Source: Nannobrachium achirus (taxonomy: Eukaryota > Chordata > Actinopteri > Myctophiformes > Myctophidae). Taken from it: DNA of 64,000 nt. The stretch covers positions 20,438,862 to 20,502,861 of the forward strand of contig OY997650.1 of the NCBI GenBank assembly GCA_963921795.1, in the 5' to 3' direction. The stretch's first letter is position 1. Each line of letters begins with the position of its first letter. Below the pieces are notes generated by a model. That model made no database searches. It had not been told where the DNA came from and worked only from the letters and a program-made list of their open reading frames with translations. Positions 49,827-61,789 of the stretch are shown piece by piece. The position numbers and the translations under genes are program-made.

Positions 49827-50260
49827 CAGGGGTGTCGCACCAAATTCTGGGCCCTGGGTACAAGGATTCACTGCGGGCCCCCCATGAATGTTCTTCATAG
49901 GGGGAGGGGGGTTTAACCCATTTAGACGCATTATTTTGTGCTTTAACTATTGAAAAATAGTCTTTGAATATTTCAAATCCCTAATTTTTCCTATGGTGCT
50001 CAAACCTTTTCATGTGATTTTCAATGTATTTGGCCACGGGGCACGGGCACCTAAAAAATACATAATATAAAAGATTTGCACACCTTTTCACGACTTTTCA
50101 AAAATAGCAGATCTACGAGCTCACAGGGCGGCACTGTGCCGCGCTGTGAGCTTGTATATCAGCTATTTTTCAATAGCTAAAGTATAAAATGATTAAGGCC
50201 CCTCCGCCTTGGGCCCTAGCAACTCAGTCCCACTCCCCCCCGCCCCTTGTGACGCCCCTG
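49827..50260 (+). mobile_element. hAT-type MITE, CAGGGGTGTC family, copy 2 (434 bp)
   Basis: It starts CAGGGGTGTCGCACC and ends TTGTGACGCCCCTG; CCCATCAT flanks both sides exactly (49819-49826 and 50261-50268). The second hairpin site is filled (50099-50172) and the first is collapsed (ATTGAAAAATAGTC near 49951). Confidence 0.95.
50099..50172. repeat. GAAAATAGC hairpin in hAT copy 2
   Basis: CAAAAATAGCAGATCTACGA and GTATATCAGCTATTTTTC arms around GGGCGGCACTGTGCCGC. Confidence 0.9.
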
Positions 50261-50417
50261 CCCATCATGCTGCCATCCTGCTTGCAGAGGCCAGACAGAG
50301 GGACAGAGTGAGGGCTGACGGGATAGGAGTGGACAGGTGGCTCTGTGGTACTCAGGGTCCAGGAGTGACGGCTGAGCCAGGGCTGGCCTGTCGCTGTCAC
50401 ACAGCCACAAAAGTGTG

Positions 50418-50441
50418 CCCCCCCCCCCCCCCCCCCCCCCC
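50418..50441. repeat. poly-C run, 24 bases
   Basis: Uninterrupted C homopolymer. Confidence 0.95.
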
Positions 50442-50790
50442 TCCCCTCCACCCCCACAAACCCACATGCCAACATGCCGATACCCAGCCCTCTCTCTCTC
50501 TCTCTCTCTCTCTCCTATTTCTTCCTTAGCGTTTATGGTGCTTTAGAATGGTTTGTGGTTTTCTGCGGTCGTTTTTCCTCCACTCTTTGCTTCTCTAATT
50601 TGCCTTCCCTCAGTCCAACCCAACCCAACCCCACCTCACCCCACCCCACCCCCCTTCTCTCTCTCTCTCTCCCCATCTTTCTGGCTCTGTGCTGACCTCT
50701 CCAGGGAAGACTATTACCTGAGAGTCAGTTAAATCACAGCTTGGTAATGGAACATGCCACCTTTGCAGTGGAGCTTTACGGTACGATAGT

Positions 50791-51790
<1,000 letters not shown>

Positions 51791-51793
51791 TAT

Positions 51794-51796
<3 letters not shown>

Positions 51797-51862
<66 letters not shown>
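51797..51862. repeat. (GT)n microsatellite
   Basis: A pure run of 66 bases. Confidence 0.98.
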
Positions 51863-51863
<1 letters not shown>

Positions 51864-52334
51864 TAGTCTGCACAATAGTGCCATAGAAGCTGTGTGTGTG
51901 TGTGCCTGCACAACAGCGCCCCTCCTTTAACTTGTGTGTTGTGTGTGGCCACTCAAGGTATTGCCAGGCTACAGACATACCCAGCCACCCACCCACCCAC
52001 CCACAGACATACCTGTCTATTGGGAGCGCTTTCACCGCTCCAAAAAGATGGCCAATGGGCAGGTTGGTTGTGGCCCGACTGCAGCCCCATCAGCTCAGCA
52101 CTATAATCTCTCAAGAACAGGGCGCTGTTTGTCCCTTTTTCTTTGACGATGGGTTCCCAGATTGGCTCAGCATTGATGTCAGAGACAACAGAAACCATCA
52201 CTGCAGCCCTTGAGGGCACTTACCAACTAGGTTTGAGTGAGTCCCGGTCATTATGGTTACTAGTGTTGCCACGCTGACATCGTTTGCCTGATACATACTA
52301 CTCCAACTGATGTCAGACAGGTCAGCACTAAAGT

Positions 52335-52640
52335 CACACACAGTTGTGGAAAGAGTACTCAATTGATTTACTTAAGTAAAAGTATCAATACTGCAATATA
52401 GAAATACTTCGAATTATAGAAATACCTGTAATACAAAATGTAGGCTACTTGAGTAAAAGTACGAAAGTATTGGCATCAAAAATGTACATAAGGCACCAAA
52501 AGTAAAAGTACAAAATGTTTGAAAATAGCAGATCTACAAGCTCACAATGCGTTGTGATTGTGAGCACTGTATTGTGAGCTTGTAGATCTGCTATTTTCAA
52601 AAGATCTTTATACATTTTATACATTTGAAAACTTGTGAAA
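52335..52640 (+). mobile_element. AAAAGTA-type element carrying a complete hairpin
   Basis: GTGGAAAGAGTACTCAATTG starts it; AAGTAAAAGTA words follow. From 52518 the hairpin interrupts, and the sequence after it (CATTTGAAAACTTGTGAAAT) is the family's own text in the opposite direction. Confidence 0.65.
52518..52601. repeat. GAAAATAGC hairpin with TTT/AAA outer arms
   Basis: TTTGAAAATAGCAGATCTAC and GTAGATCTGCTATTTTCAAA, with inner arms ACAAGCTCACAAT and ATTGTGAGCTTGT. Confidence 0.92.
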
Positions 52641-52938
52641 TCCATTGATGGCCACGTCTATAAGCTAATTACGCAGAGTGCATTTCATTCATTCTCGTTT
52701 GGTCACTGATGTTCTGTCCCTGCGTTCTTTATGAGTTCCTTCATGTCTTTGGGGTCCAAGCTTACTAAATGGCTACTGTTGGTTTGTAATACTGTGTTCT
52801 CATCAGTCCATATGGCGGAACAGTTGTAGTATTGTAGTCCATCCCCGATCCAGTCCAACTCAGATCAGTGTAGCAAACAGCACTGACCGGGCAAGCCCAA
52901 TGGACAGCTGGACATTATCTTTGCACTGTAGATAGACT

Positions 52939-53003
52939 TGCACGCACGCATAAACGCACACACACACGCACGCACACGCACGCACACACACGCACGCACG
53001 CAT

Positions 53004-53034
<31 letters not shown>

Positions 53035-53037
53035 CTA
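52939..53037. repeat. (GCAC)n and (CA)n microsatellite
   Basis: GCAC units at 52998-53034 after a mixed CACG/CACA lead-in. Confidence 0.95.
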
Positions 53038-53149
53038 CACTGTCTACCACCTTTCGTTCTCTCGCCTCCCCCAAAAAAAACGTCACGCCTCTCGAAGCAT
53101 GGCTTCCATCTGCTACCCCTCTCCCCCTACTCTCCTCCTCTGTCACTCT

Positions 53150-53470
53150 CTCACTCTCTCTCTCTCTCTCTCTCTCTCAGTATGTCTATCAGTTCGACGG
53201 ATGGTTTTCCTCTATTATTCTCTTGTCGTCGTTCGGTCTTGACATATCTACTATTTCTGCCTGCACTCTCCGCGCTACTCCCCCTCCCTTGGCTTCCTTC
53301 CTTCCTTTTCTCCACCCCTCCATCCCTTCCTCCATTTCACAAACTCTCTTCTCTTTTCTCTCTCCCGTCCTCTGTTGTTCCTTCCCAAATTGACGCCCAT
53401 CGCTCTCCTTTTCCTTCCTTGCTCCCTTCTTCTTCTCTCTGGCCTCCTCTCCTCTTCCTGTCTCTATGTG
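53150..53470. repeat. pyrimidine-rich tract
   Basis: A (CT)n at 53145-53178, then about 250 bases rich in CTCC and TTCC. Long open frames here (on both strands) are a product of composition. Confidence 0.7.
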
Positions 53471-53557
53471 TGTCTAGGGAACCAGAGGGCTGTCGGTTAT
53501 CAGTGACACCTCTCATACACAGGCAGGCAGGCCAAAGTGATGCTCTGTCCCCCGAGA

Positions 53558-53602
53558 GCCCCAGACAGACAGAGAGAGAGAGAGAGAGAGACCCAGACAG
53601 AC

Positions 53603-53667
<65 letters not shown>

Positions 53668-53805
53668 CAGACAGACAAGGAGAGAGAGAGAGACACCCCA
53701 GACAGACAGAGAGAGAGAGAGACACCCAGACAGACAGAGAGAGCTCCAGACAGACTGGGAAAGACCCAGAAGTACTGAGAGGAATCCAGACAGACTGACA
53801 GAGAG
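53558..53805. repeat. (GA)n with interspersed CCAGACAGACAG units
   Basis: CCCAGACAGACA or a variant recurs at least seven times (53561-53795) between GA runs, giving a compound minisatellite. Confidence 0.9.
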
Positions 53806-53806
53806 G

Positions 53807-54143
53807 CAAGGAGTGAATTCGAGGCGGGTTATTGTAAAAGGCTCACATCCCTGCGGCTTGGGAGCTTTTGGCTACGCATCCTTCGGACTGCACAGAGGTG
53901 CCGAAAGTCGGGGGATGAAGATTTACGATTCTGGCCCTATCGGGACGTAACTCGGACAGCGTTGAGTCGGCTCAAGGCAGCGCTCGACACAGAGATTCAA
54001 TCGCTTTGGAACGCTCGCCGGTGTCTCGCGTGGCTCAAGTCCGCTTAAGACCGCGCACCTCCATCATCTCCACCAGCCAAAAGCTCCCAAGCCACGAGGG
54101 GCGCGAACCTTTTACAATAACCCGCCTCGAATTCACTCCTCGC
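53807..54143. mobile_element. foldback or TIR element with arms of about 65 bp
   Basis: AGGAGTGAATTCGAGGCGGG, then TTATTGTAAAAGG and GGCTTGGGAGCTTTTGGCT on the left are mirrored by AGCCAAAAGCTCCCAAGCC, CCTTTTACAATAA and CCCGCCTCGAATTCACTCCT on the right. The middle (53874-54076) is GC-rich and non-repetitive. It sits inside the GA/CAGACAGACTG minisatellite. Confidence 0.85.
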
Positions 54144-54397
54144 GATAGAGAGAGATGCCGACAGACTGAGAGAGACCTAGACAGACGGACAGAGAAGAGA
54201 GCAAGAAAGAGAGAGACAGAGAGAGAGAGCGTCACATTGTGACTAGCTGAAGCTGTTGCAAGCTACAGGCTAATTTCTAAATATCTGGCATTTATGGCAA
54301 ATGATACAGTTGAACAGGCAAGTAGACGTTGGGATTAAAATATTGCGAAAGCTGACCAGTGGAAGACTGCAATGCAGAGTGTGAGTGTGTTTGGGAG

Positions 54398-54403
54398 AGA
54401 GAA

Positions 54404-54502
<99 letters not shown>

Positions 54503-54550
54503 TAGAGAGAGAGAGTGAGAGAGAGAGAGAGAGAGAAAAAGAGAGAGAGG
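54398..54550. repeat. (GA)n microsatellite with AAAGA interruptions
   Basis: GA units broken by AAAG steps. Confidence 0.97.
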
Positions 54551-54827
54551 AAAGGAGAACAAATCAAGGGCAAATTTGTTTGTCCAGATTGTTTAATGTT
54601 CTTCCGCCCACTCCTGATGTCCTGCTCCACCCTGCTCGCATGACCCCGCACGCCTTGCCTGCTACGCTTTGAACCCCCAACAAGCACAGCTTGTTTTATG
54701 GATTATGAATGAGCTCATTATCTGCTGTGCTCATTAGCTCCAGGTCCTAATTAGCCCAAATTAATATTGTTTTCTGATAAAGACATTGGCAGTGGCAAAT
54801 TGGCAATTGACCTTCTTGGCCAATCTG

Positions 54828-54857
54828 GAGAGAGAGAGAGAGGGGGGGGGGGGGGGG
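54828..54857. repeat. (GA)n ending in a 16-G run
   Basis: AGAGAGAGAGAGA, then sixteen G bases at 54842-54857. Confidence 0.95.
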
Positions 54858-55069
54858 TAAAGGGAGAGAGAGGAGATAATTGTCTCCGCCAGGCCGAAAG
54901 GCATGGCCGAGACTATGTTTTCGCCCCTGTCCGTCCGTCCACGTGCGTGCGTGTCCGACCTGTCCGCGTGTCCTTCCGTCTGCGGCACCGTTGGCACGAT
55001 GGCAGCAAAACTGTGCAGGCACACTCCCTGCGTGCCAGAGCAGAACCTCTGCCGCCAATTTTTCACATG

Positions 55070-55925
55070 GGCCCGTTAGAGCGCCACCAGGAGGCGGATT
55101 TGTGAAAAACACATTTTTGGACAGTACTCCTGCAGATTTTGCCCAAAAATCACACACAGTATCTCTAAGGTCATTAAACGAAACGGGTCGTTCAGATTTT
55201 TCATATTCCGACCTGATTGGCTAAGATTGTCTTCCAAAGTTTGCAAGAGTGCTCCGTTTTGAACAAAATGCCTCAAATCATGAACACAGAGTGCGATTTC
55301 CGTGAAAAAATGCAAGCACAACGTACATTCCCACTAGGCCGAGAAAGAAATGCCAAATCAGCCTCATGGTGGCACTATAACAGGCCTATAACTCCACCCA
55401 TCAGTGTAAAATGTTGTATGCACACTCCCTAGAGGCCAAGGAAAAACATTTGCCCTGTATTTTTCACATCTGACTTTTATAGTGCCACCTGGAGGCTGAC
55501 TTATGTAAAACACACTTTTGGATATTACTCCTTCAGATTTAATCGAAAAATCACGCAAATCGTTACAAAGTATTTCTATAGTCATGTATCAAGACGGATC
55601 TGTCCGATATTTCATATTCCATCCTAATTGGCTAATATTGGCTTCCAAATATTTGCAGGATTGGTCTGTTTTGAACAAAACGCCTCAAATCATGAACGCA
55701 GGGTGCAATGTCCGTGAAATTTTGCATGCACATTCCCACTAGGTCGAGGAACAAATGCCATCCTTTTCACATTGGCGTGTTATAGCGCCACCAGCGGGTC
55801 GACTTTTGCAACACACATTTTTGGAACAAAATGCCTCAAATCATGAATGCAGCGTCAGATTACAGTGAAATGCCAAAGAAGTCATGGCACCCTTCTCACA
55901 TTGGACTATTATAGCGCCTGTGCTT
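55070..55925. repeat. degenerate tandem repeat, about 395-bp period
   Basis: The mark AGCGCCACCAGGAGGCG (55079), AGTGCCACCTGGAGGCTG (about 55481), AGCGCCACCAGCGGGTCG (about 55784) and a truncated AGCGCCTG (about 55912) recur, each followed or preceded by ACACATTTTTGG, AAATGCCTCAAATCATGAA and CATTCCCACTAGG-like blocks. Later units are shortened. Confidence 0.85.
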
Positions 55926-56340
55926 GGAAGAGCACTGCTTCTAGTTTCTATCTCTTCCCTCTCTCTCAATTTCTCTCTCCTAAGGCTAGGGCTCCACCAA
56001 AAAGATGGCGTCCTGCCGGCGTTGGACGGCGTCAAAAAATTAACCAGGGCGGATTTGACCATCCGACGTTGAAGTTGACGTCGGCAGTGGAGCGCCCTTC
56101 ATTAATTAAAATGGGAGCGTTCCCAGCGTTGACGCGACGCGCCCCTTGGAGCCAGGGGGTAAAAAAGTCTGCAAAGATGACTTGAAGAGAGTGAGTGAGA
56201 GAGAGAAAATGAGAGAGTGGAAACAGAGAGTGAAAGAGGGAATGTATGTGTGTTGTACATGTACTGTGTGCGTATGTGCAGTGAAGTCTGAAATCACTAG
56301 AAGAACAGTTTAAAAAAAGTGCATGCGTGCACCAATACGC

Positions 56341-56365
56341 CCACACAGACACACTCACACGCACG

Positions 56366-56430
<65 letters not shown>

Positions 56431-56486
56431 GCACACACACACACACACACACACGCACACACACACGCACACACACACGCACACAA
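56341..56486. repeat. (CA)n microsatellite, interrupted
   Basis: CA runs broken by TC and GC steps. Confidence 0.95.
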
Positions 56487-56651
56487 AAAGTATCTCATAC
56501 ACTCGAAGGGCTGACAGGAGAAAAGCCTGGGATTTGTCAGTAACTGAAGCTCTCGCCAGAGACAAACTACGTACAGCAAAAAAATAAAAACAGGGTAGAG
56601 AGAGATAAAGAAACAGAATGTGAGAGACAGTGATTGAGGGAGGTAAACGGA

Positions 56652-56654
<3 letters not shown>

Positions 56655-56683
<29 letters not shown>

Positions 56684-56684
56684 C

Positions 56685-56717
<33 letters not shown>
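56655..56717. repeat. (GA)n microsatellite
   Basis: GA runs broken by GACAGACAG. Confidence 0.93.
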
Positions 56718-56897
56718 CGCACAGCCTGGCTAGCTGGTGGGAGAAAAAAAATGAGTCATGCTTCTACAGAGGCCTTTTAAATGTCAAACACCTTCTCGGC
56801 CGGGAGATAAGAGAGAGGAGTTCAATTACCTCACTGTCTCTCTCTATGCAACAATGGTCATCCACACACAAGTAACAGTACATAATACGCACATGCA

Positions 56898-57003
<106 letters not shown>

Positions 57004-57078
57004 ATACAGCGAGACAGTGTGTGTGTATGGCGGTACACAAAAGCAGGCAGGAGTTTTGAGCCGGCCGTCTACTACAAG

Positions 57079-57509
57079 CAGGGGCGTCACAAGGGGGGGG
57101 GGAGTGGGACTGAGTTACTAGGGCCAAGGTGGAGGGCCTTAATTAGTTTTATACTTTAGCTATTTTTGAAAAGTCGTGAAAATGTGGTGCAAATCTTTGA
57201 ATATATGTATTTTTTAAGCTAAACATTTGTCACTCAAATTTGGCTTCTGGGGGGTCCCTGGAAATAAATATTTGAGATGGGGTTCCGTGGCCAAATACAT
57301 ATCATTTTGGGGGTCCTTCACATGAAAATGTTTTGAGTACCACTGACATAGAAACATAGGTTTTTCAAAAAACCTTAGAAGGATTTGAAATATCAAAGAC
57401 TTGCACACATTTTCACGATATTTCAAAAATAGCTATTTGTCAATAGTTAAAGCACAAAATGGGAGCGAATCCTTGTACCCAGGGCCCAGAATTTGGTGTG
57501 ACACCCCTG
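57079..57509 (-). mobile_element. hAT-type MITE, CAGGGGTGTC family, copy 3 (431 bp)
   Basis: It starts CAGGGGCGTCACAAG and ends GGTGTGACACCCCTG; ACTACAAG flanks both sides exactly (57071-57078 and 57510-57517). It is inverted relative to copies 1 and 2. Both hairpin sites are collapsed: CTATTTTTG near 57161 and CAAAAATAGCTATTTGTC near 57423. Confidence 0.95.
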
Positions 57510-57517
57510 ACTACAAG

Positions 57518-58000
57518 TAGGGGACAGTAAGTGCATGCTCCCGACTTGTCAATTAATCCTATCTGGCACCAGCATGCTGGCCTTTATGAGAACAAATGTC
57601 AGCTTTCAAGACAAGGACGAGATAACCTTTCTTCATACAACAGCTCACCACAGTCTCACACGACCAACCCTGATATTACACCGCCGTTTCCTAATAGAAC
57701 CGCCACCATTCTGCATGCTGTAACTGCAAAGAGCACAAAAAGGGGGCTGTGTCTGCTCGAGTTACGCTGTAAAATCCTGAGTGTTAATTTAGCCCTGAGA
57801 GCGTATATAACTGCCCCAAACGGACCGGTAAGTGTCCGGACAAAGACATGCACACAGTGAGAACACAGCCCATACAGACAGAGATAAGAATACACAGAGA
57901 GACCACCAGAGCAACTATGATGTGTGCGAATGTGCAAGCGTGCATGACAGACTCACTGTTCAGTTAACCATTTAAACCTTCTACATTTAATAAACTAATA
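57518..58000. other. stretch without recognised gene
   Basis: Contains a fish repeat fragment near 57765-57830 (GTAAAATCCTGAGTGTTAAT), also seen near 36860 and 43720. No exon. Confidence 0.4.
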
Positions 58001-58009
58001 CTTGGTTTG

Positions 58010-58190
58010 ATCGCAGTGTTGATTTCGTGACTAAAACGAAGGGGACAAATGTTTGTCGACTACCTTTTTTCACTGACAAAAGCTAAATAACAACTCAATA
58101 AAAACTAAGCTATGATGACGAGTAAAACTAAGACTAACATATATTGACAATTTTCGTCAACAAATAAAAACTAGACTAAAAGGGACAAGT
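58010..58190 (+). mobile_element. CAGTGTTGATTTCGTG-type fish repeat
   Basis: It begins CAGTGTTGATTTCGTGAC and continues with AAAACTAAG and GACTAACATA words; related text is at 16630-16800 and 38905-39365. The CAGTG start fits a hAT-type terminus. Confidence 0.55.
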
Positions 58191-58256
58191 GGAGAAAAGA
58201 TCCAGTAGAACTAAAAGACAAGTAAATTTATGTTTGGTTACGTTCGGGTGTTTGCG

Positions 58257-58302
58257 CTCTGAAAATAGCAGATCCACAAGTTCACAACGCACAATTTTCA
58301 GC
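58257..58302. repeat. GAAAATAGC hairpin, inner right arm lost
   Basis: GCTCTGAAAATAGCAGATCC on the left; CAATTTTCAGCGTGC closes the outer arm. Confidence 0.65.
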
Positions 58303-58607
58303 GTGCAACCGAGAGTAAAATCAGCCATCAAGTCCCGCCATTCTTTTTTGGACAAGTTGAATCTCCTGTGACTTTATCAGCTATAGCATAAGCTGACCTG
58401 CAACTGGGTGATTCAGACTTCTGTGATTCTTCCCTACAACATCTAAACATCAAACAACCAAAACCGTATCATCAAATCTTCGGTCTGAGCTCTGAGTCTG
58501 ACCTAAGCTTTTAAACAGCCCTAGGTATAGGCCACCCGTCCTGGCGGAGATGTGTGCTCCACGGTGCGTAAATGATTTATAAATGATTGCAAAGTCTAGC
58601 CCCTTAA

Positions 58608-58740
58608 CCACTTAAACCCTCAATATAATTAGTTGGGGCATGACCATCAGCTGTCTATACTGTGTTCCCTCCTTTTTTCCCATTATACCAAATCTCTCGG
58701 TCGAAAATAGCCTACAATCTTCGTCAATTGTTTGACCAAT
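58608..58740 (+). mobile_element. CAGGGGTCTTCAAT-type repeat, eroded third copy
   Basis: AACCACTTAAACCCTCAATA and ACCAAATCTCTCGGTCGAAA follow the order of 30050-30145. The hairpin that should follow is reduced to GAAAATAGCC. Confidence 0.5.
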
Positions 58741-58950
58741 GAAAGTGACGCTAGGAGTTCATTTGGTTAAACGTCTTGTGTTCTCTACATCATGTGGGAC
58801 CCTTTTCATATCATCATACACACACTGTACACTGTACGCATTCCAAGACATCAAAGGCACATAAACAAATCATGTGTAACTGATAAACAACAGCCATAAA
58901 CAGCCAACACACATACACATTTGCAAACAGACACAAAGCCAAAAATCGAA

Positions 58951-59146
<196 letters not shown>

Positions 59147-59645
59147 CACACACACAAACAGGCTCTTGTGCGCCTCCAGCAGTGGAGCAGAGAGGTGGCC
59201 GCTGATGTGAAACACCAATTTCCAGGTTAGCTGCTCTTGGTGTCTGACGCAGGTATCAGCCATGACCCACCTGGACCAGGCCAACAGCTGCAGCAGGCTG
59301 ATCTATACCAAGGCAGGCAACACCACCACACGCACACACCTCCCACCCACCCAAAAACACCTCCACCAACACTGTACACTATGCATCAACAGTGGTGGGA
59401 AAAGGTACTCAAATATTTTGCTTCAGTAAAAGTATCAATACCGGGCTTCCGGGAAGATGGCGGATGGAGTAACAGCCTGAAAAGCAAGCTCCCCGATAGT
59501 CGGAAAATAAACTATGCAAAACAACATGTAAGATAAAAACATTTTAAAAAAAAGTGTGTGGAAGAAGCTAGGCGACTCTAGAACCGTAAAAAACACATAG
59601 TGGTGCTTAAAAACAAGTATTTGAGAGAAATAAGAAGAAGCTAAG

Positions 59646-61029
59646 ATGGCGACAGCCGAGCAAATGGCGGAGGGTGATCAGAGGACTCGCTGACATCAAA
59701 CAAAACATGGAAACTTTTAGACAAGAAGTGAGACAAGACTTTGTAAAGCTGAAAGAAGAAATAAGGAGAGAGAACCAAGAAGATATAAGGATACTAAAAG
59801 AAGAAAATGGACACGCAGCAACAGAAGGTGAGCGGAGAGATTGGAGGAACGAAAAGCGGAGATAGCGGAGGTCCAAAGCCGAGTGTTAGCAACGGAGGAG
59901 TGGCAAGTAGAGGCAAGCGAGTCGGTAGAATACCTGGAGGATCGGGTGAGGAGACTACAAGAAAGGCTGCTGGACATGCAATCGCGGCAAATGAGAAACA
60001 ATATAAGGCTGTTCAATTGTCCAGAAACAGCAGAAGACGGGTCAAACATGGTTGACTTCATAGAGCAACTGATGTGGGCTGAACTCGACCTACCAGAGGA
60101 CACGGAGCTACAGATCATGCGAGCCCACCGAGCCCTGACGCGAAAACCTCGGGACGACGCGGCTCCCCCACGCTCGATCATTATCAACTTCCACAGATTT
60201 GATGTAAAAGAGTTGGTTCTCAGAAAGGCGTGGGCTAAGGAGATAAAGGTGGCCGGGAAGAGGCTCGGATGGGACCATGACTACCCACCAGAAGTGGTCA
60301 AACTTAGAAGGAGTACGTGCCACTTAAACGGCTGTTAAACAAGAAAAAATCACGTTTCAATCCCCATATACAAAGCTAAGAGTCCAGTGGGACGACGGAA
60401 CGAAGGTGTATACGTCCGCGGCAGAAGCAGCGAGGGATATCCGAGCTAGAGGCTACAGGGAGAGGACAACACCGCGGACGCGGGCACCAGAATCGACGGC
60501 GGGGGACGTGGAGGCGGCGCTGGGCGAGGAGACGACGCAGGATACGGAGAAGATGCAGGATGAGGAGGCGCAGCAAGAAACGGGAACGGAGAGGACGGCT
60601 GACACAGCGATGGAGAAGGACAGACGAAGGAAGGAAAACATGGAGAGATGGCAGCGTGTGTTGAGGAGAAAGACGGGAGAAGAAAAAAGAGGAATGTTGA
60701 AAAAGGGGAAAGACAGGAGGCAAGAACAGTCAAAGAATTGGCACAGTGGCCCCCAGCTTGTGCGCCTGAGGACACCACCACCGCCGCCACCACCACCACC
60801 ATCAACGACACCACCGACACCACCAACAACGCAGACACGGGTCCTAGACCCGGCGGCGGGGGACGTGGAGGTGTCGCTGGAGACGGGAGCAGAGACGACA
60901 GGCGAGGCGGCGATGGACGAGAGACGGAGGAAGGAGGAGGTAGAGAGATGGCAGCGAGTATTGAGGAAGAAGACGGGAGAGAAAAGTGGAACGGTGGAAA
61001 AAGTGAAAGAAAGAGACAATAACAGATAA
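59646..61029 (+). pseudogene. L1 ORF1 (RNA-binding chaperone), frameshifted
   Basis: Segments in shifting frames give an L1 ORF1 order. An N-terminal MATAEQMAEGD start is followed by a coiled coil (59674-59990; EEIRRENQEDIRILKEE, EERKAEIAEVQSR and EYLEDRVRRLQERL). Then come an RRM-like part (RQMRNNIRLFNCPE, MRAHRAL; about 59990-60150), and the C-terminal domain (RSIIINFHRFDVKELVLRKAW, about 60170-60235; ITFQSPYTKLRV, about 60349). At least three frame changes occur (after 59646, near 59835 and at 60300-60350), so it is not functional. Unusually, it continues for some 200 codons (60406-61029) with two related acidic/basic modules separated by a run of prolines. In L1 the protein binds element RNA as a trimer. 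Confidence 0.8.
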
Positions 61030-61501
61030 AAAAGTGAGTGCGGGCACCGCATGCTATGGGAAAGAAAGGACAAGGGGAATCTAGAGTTGCAATAGAAGCA
61101 TATTTGAATGACAGACGGGACCGACGAGGGGATGTTTAGTTTAGGGGGATTGTGTAGTTTTTGATGTTTGTTGTTTTTTTTACTCTTCTGTGTAGTTGGC
61201 TAGACGCTGGAAGGACCCAAGAGTAGGGAATATTTTCAGGTCTAGAGAGGGGGCCCTGTCCATGATGGGGACAAACCCCTCAGTTTAGTTAGAGAGGGTA
61301 GGGGGTAGTCGCCCCTAGGTGGAAGTCCTGTGTGTGTGTGTTTGTGTTAGTGTAGTAGTTTGTTTGTGAGTGCGTGTATGGCATGACATTTGGATGTTAA
61401 CATTATATTGGACATAAACAGGTAGAACAGATGAGGGGAGATAAGTGAATAACTGATGGTTAATATTATGGGAATTATTTGAACAAAGGATGGTTAACAA
61501 G

Positions 61502-61560
61502 ATGTGTATAGTGTCAATGAATGTAAATGTGATTAACTCTCCAGTATAAGGAGAAAGGGT
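61502..61560 (+). pseudogene. L1 ORF2 N-terminal stub
   Basis: The first codons read MCIVSMNVNVINSPV and then a stop. The SxNVNxINSP pattern is the start of the L1 endonuclease. Nothing of the endonuclease core or reverse transcriptase follows before the poly-A tail. Confidence 0.6.
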
Positions 61561-61789
61561 GTAACGACGGACATGAGGGTGGAAATGTTCTAATGAAAAT
61601 GAAGATGGACTTGTGAAAAGGAAAAGAGAAAAAAAAAGGGAAAAAATAAGACAAAAAAGTAAAGCCTGTATATGAACAGTATGATGATGATTAATGTGAA
61701 GAGATGATGGATGCCATGATGTATGTGTTTGTGTGAAAAAATCAATAAAAATTGAGTGAAAAAAAAAAAAAAAAAAGTATCAATACCGC

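Larger units (their letters stand above)
59444..61772 (+). mobile_element. L1-type ORF1-only half-LINE with target duplication
   Basis: The 2.33-kb insert is bounded by AAAAGTATCAATACCG at 59428-59443 and 61773-61788, starts GGGCTTCCGGGAAGATGGCG, and ends with a polyadenylation signal (AATAAA, 61744) and a poly-A run. It carries a broken L1 ORF1 and about 14 codons of ORF2, then goes straight to 3' untranslated text. It has no endonuclease or reverse-transcriptase body, so it must have been copied by another LINE. Confidence 0.88.

Noticed and set aside
51894-52219. A coding exon near 52100-52219 (frame with WLSIDVRDN)
   Set aside because: Some codon structure is seen, but no matching splice borders or family, and it does not fit the missing cdh23 N-terminus.
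53002-53778. A 258-codon plus-strand frame rich in S, L, P, then R and E
   Set aside because: It is formed by a pyrimidine-rich tract followed by a (GA)n tract; the composition changes with the DNA repeat and no domain is visible.
60406-61029. The proline-rich 207-codon frame as an independent host gene
   Set aside because: It lies inside an L1-derived insertion with target duplication and continues the ORF1 reading, so it is transposon sequence.
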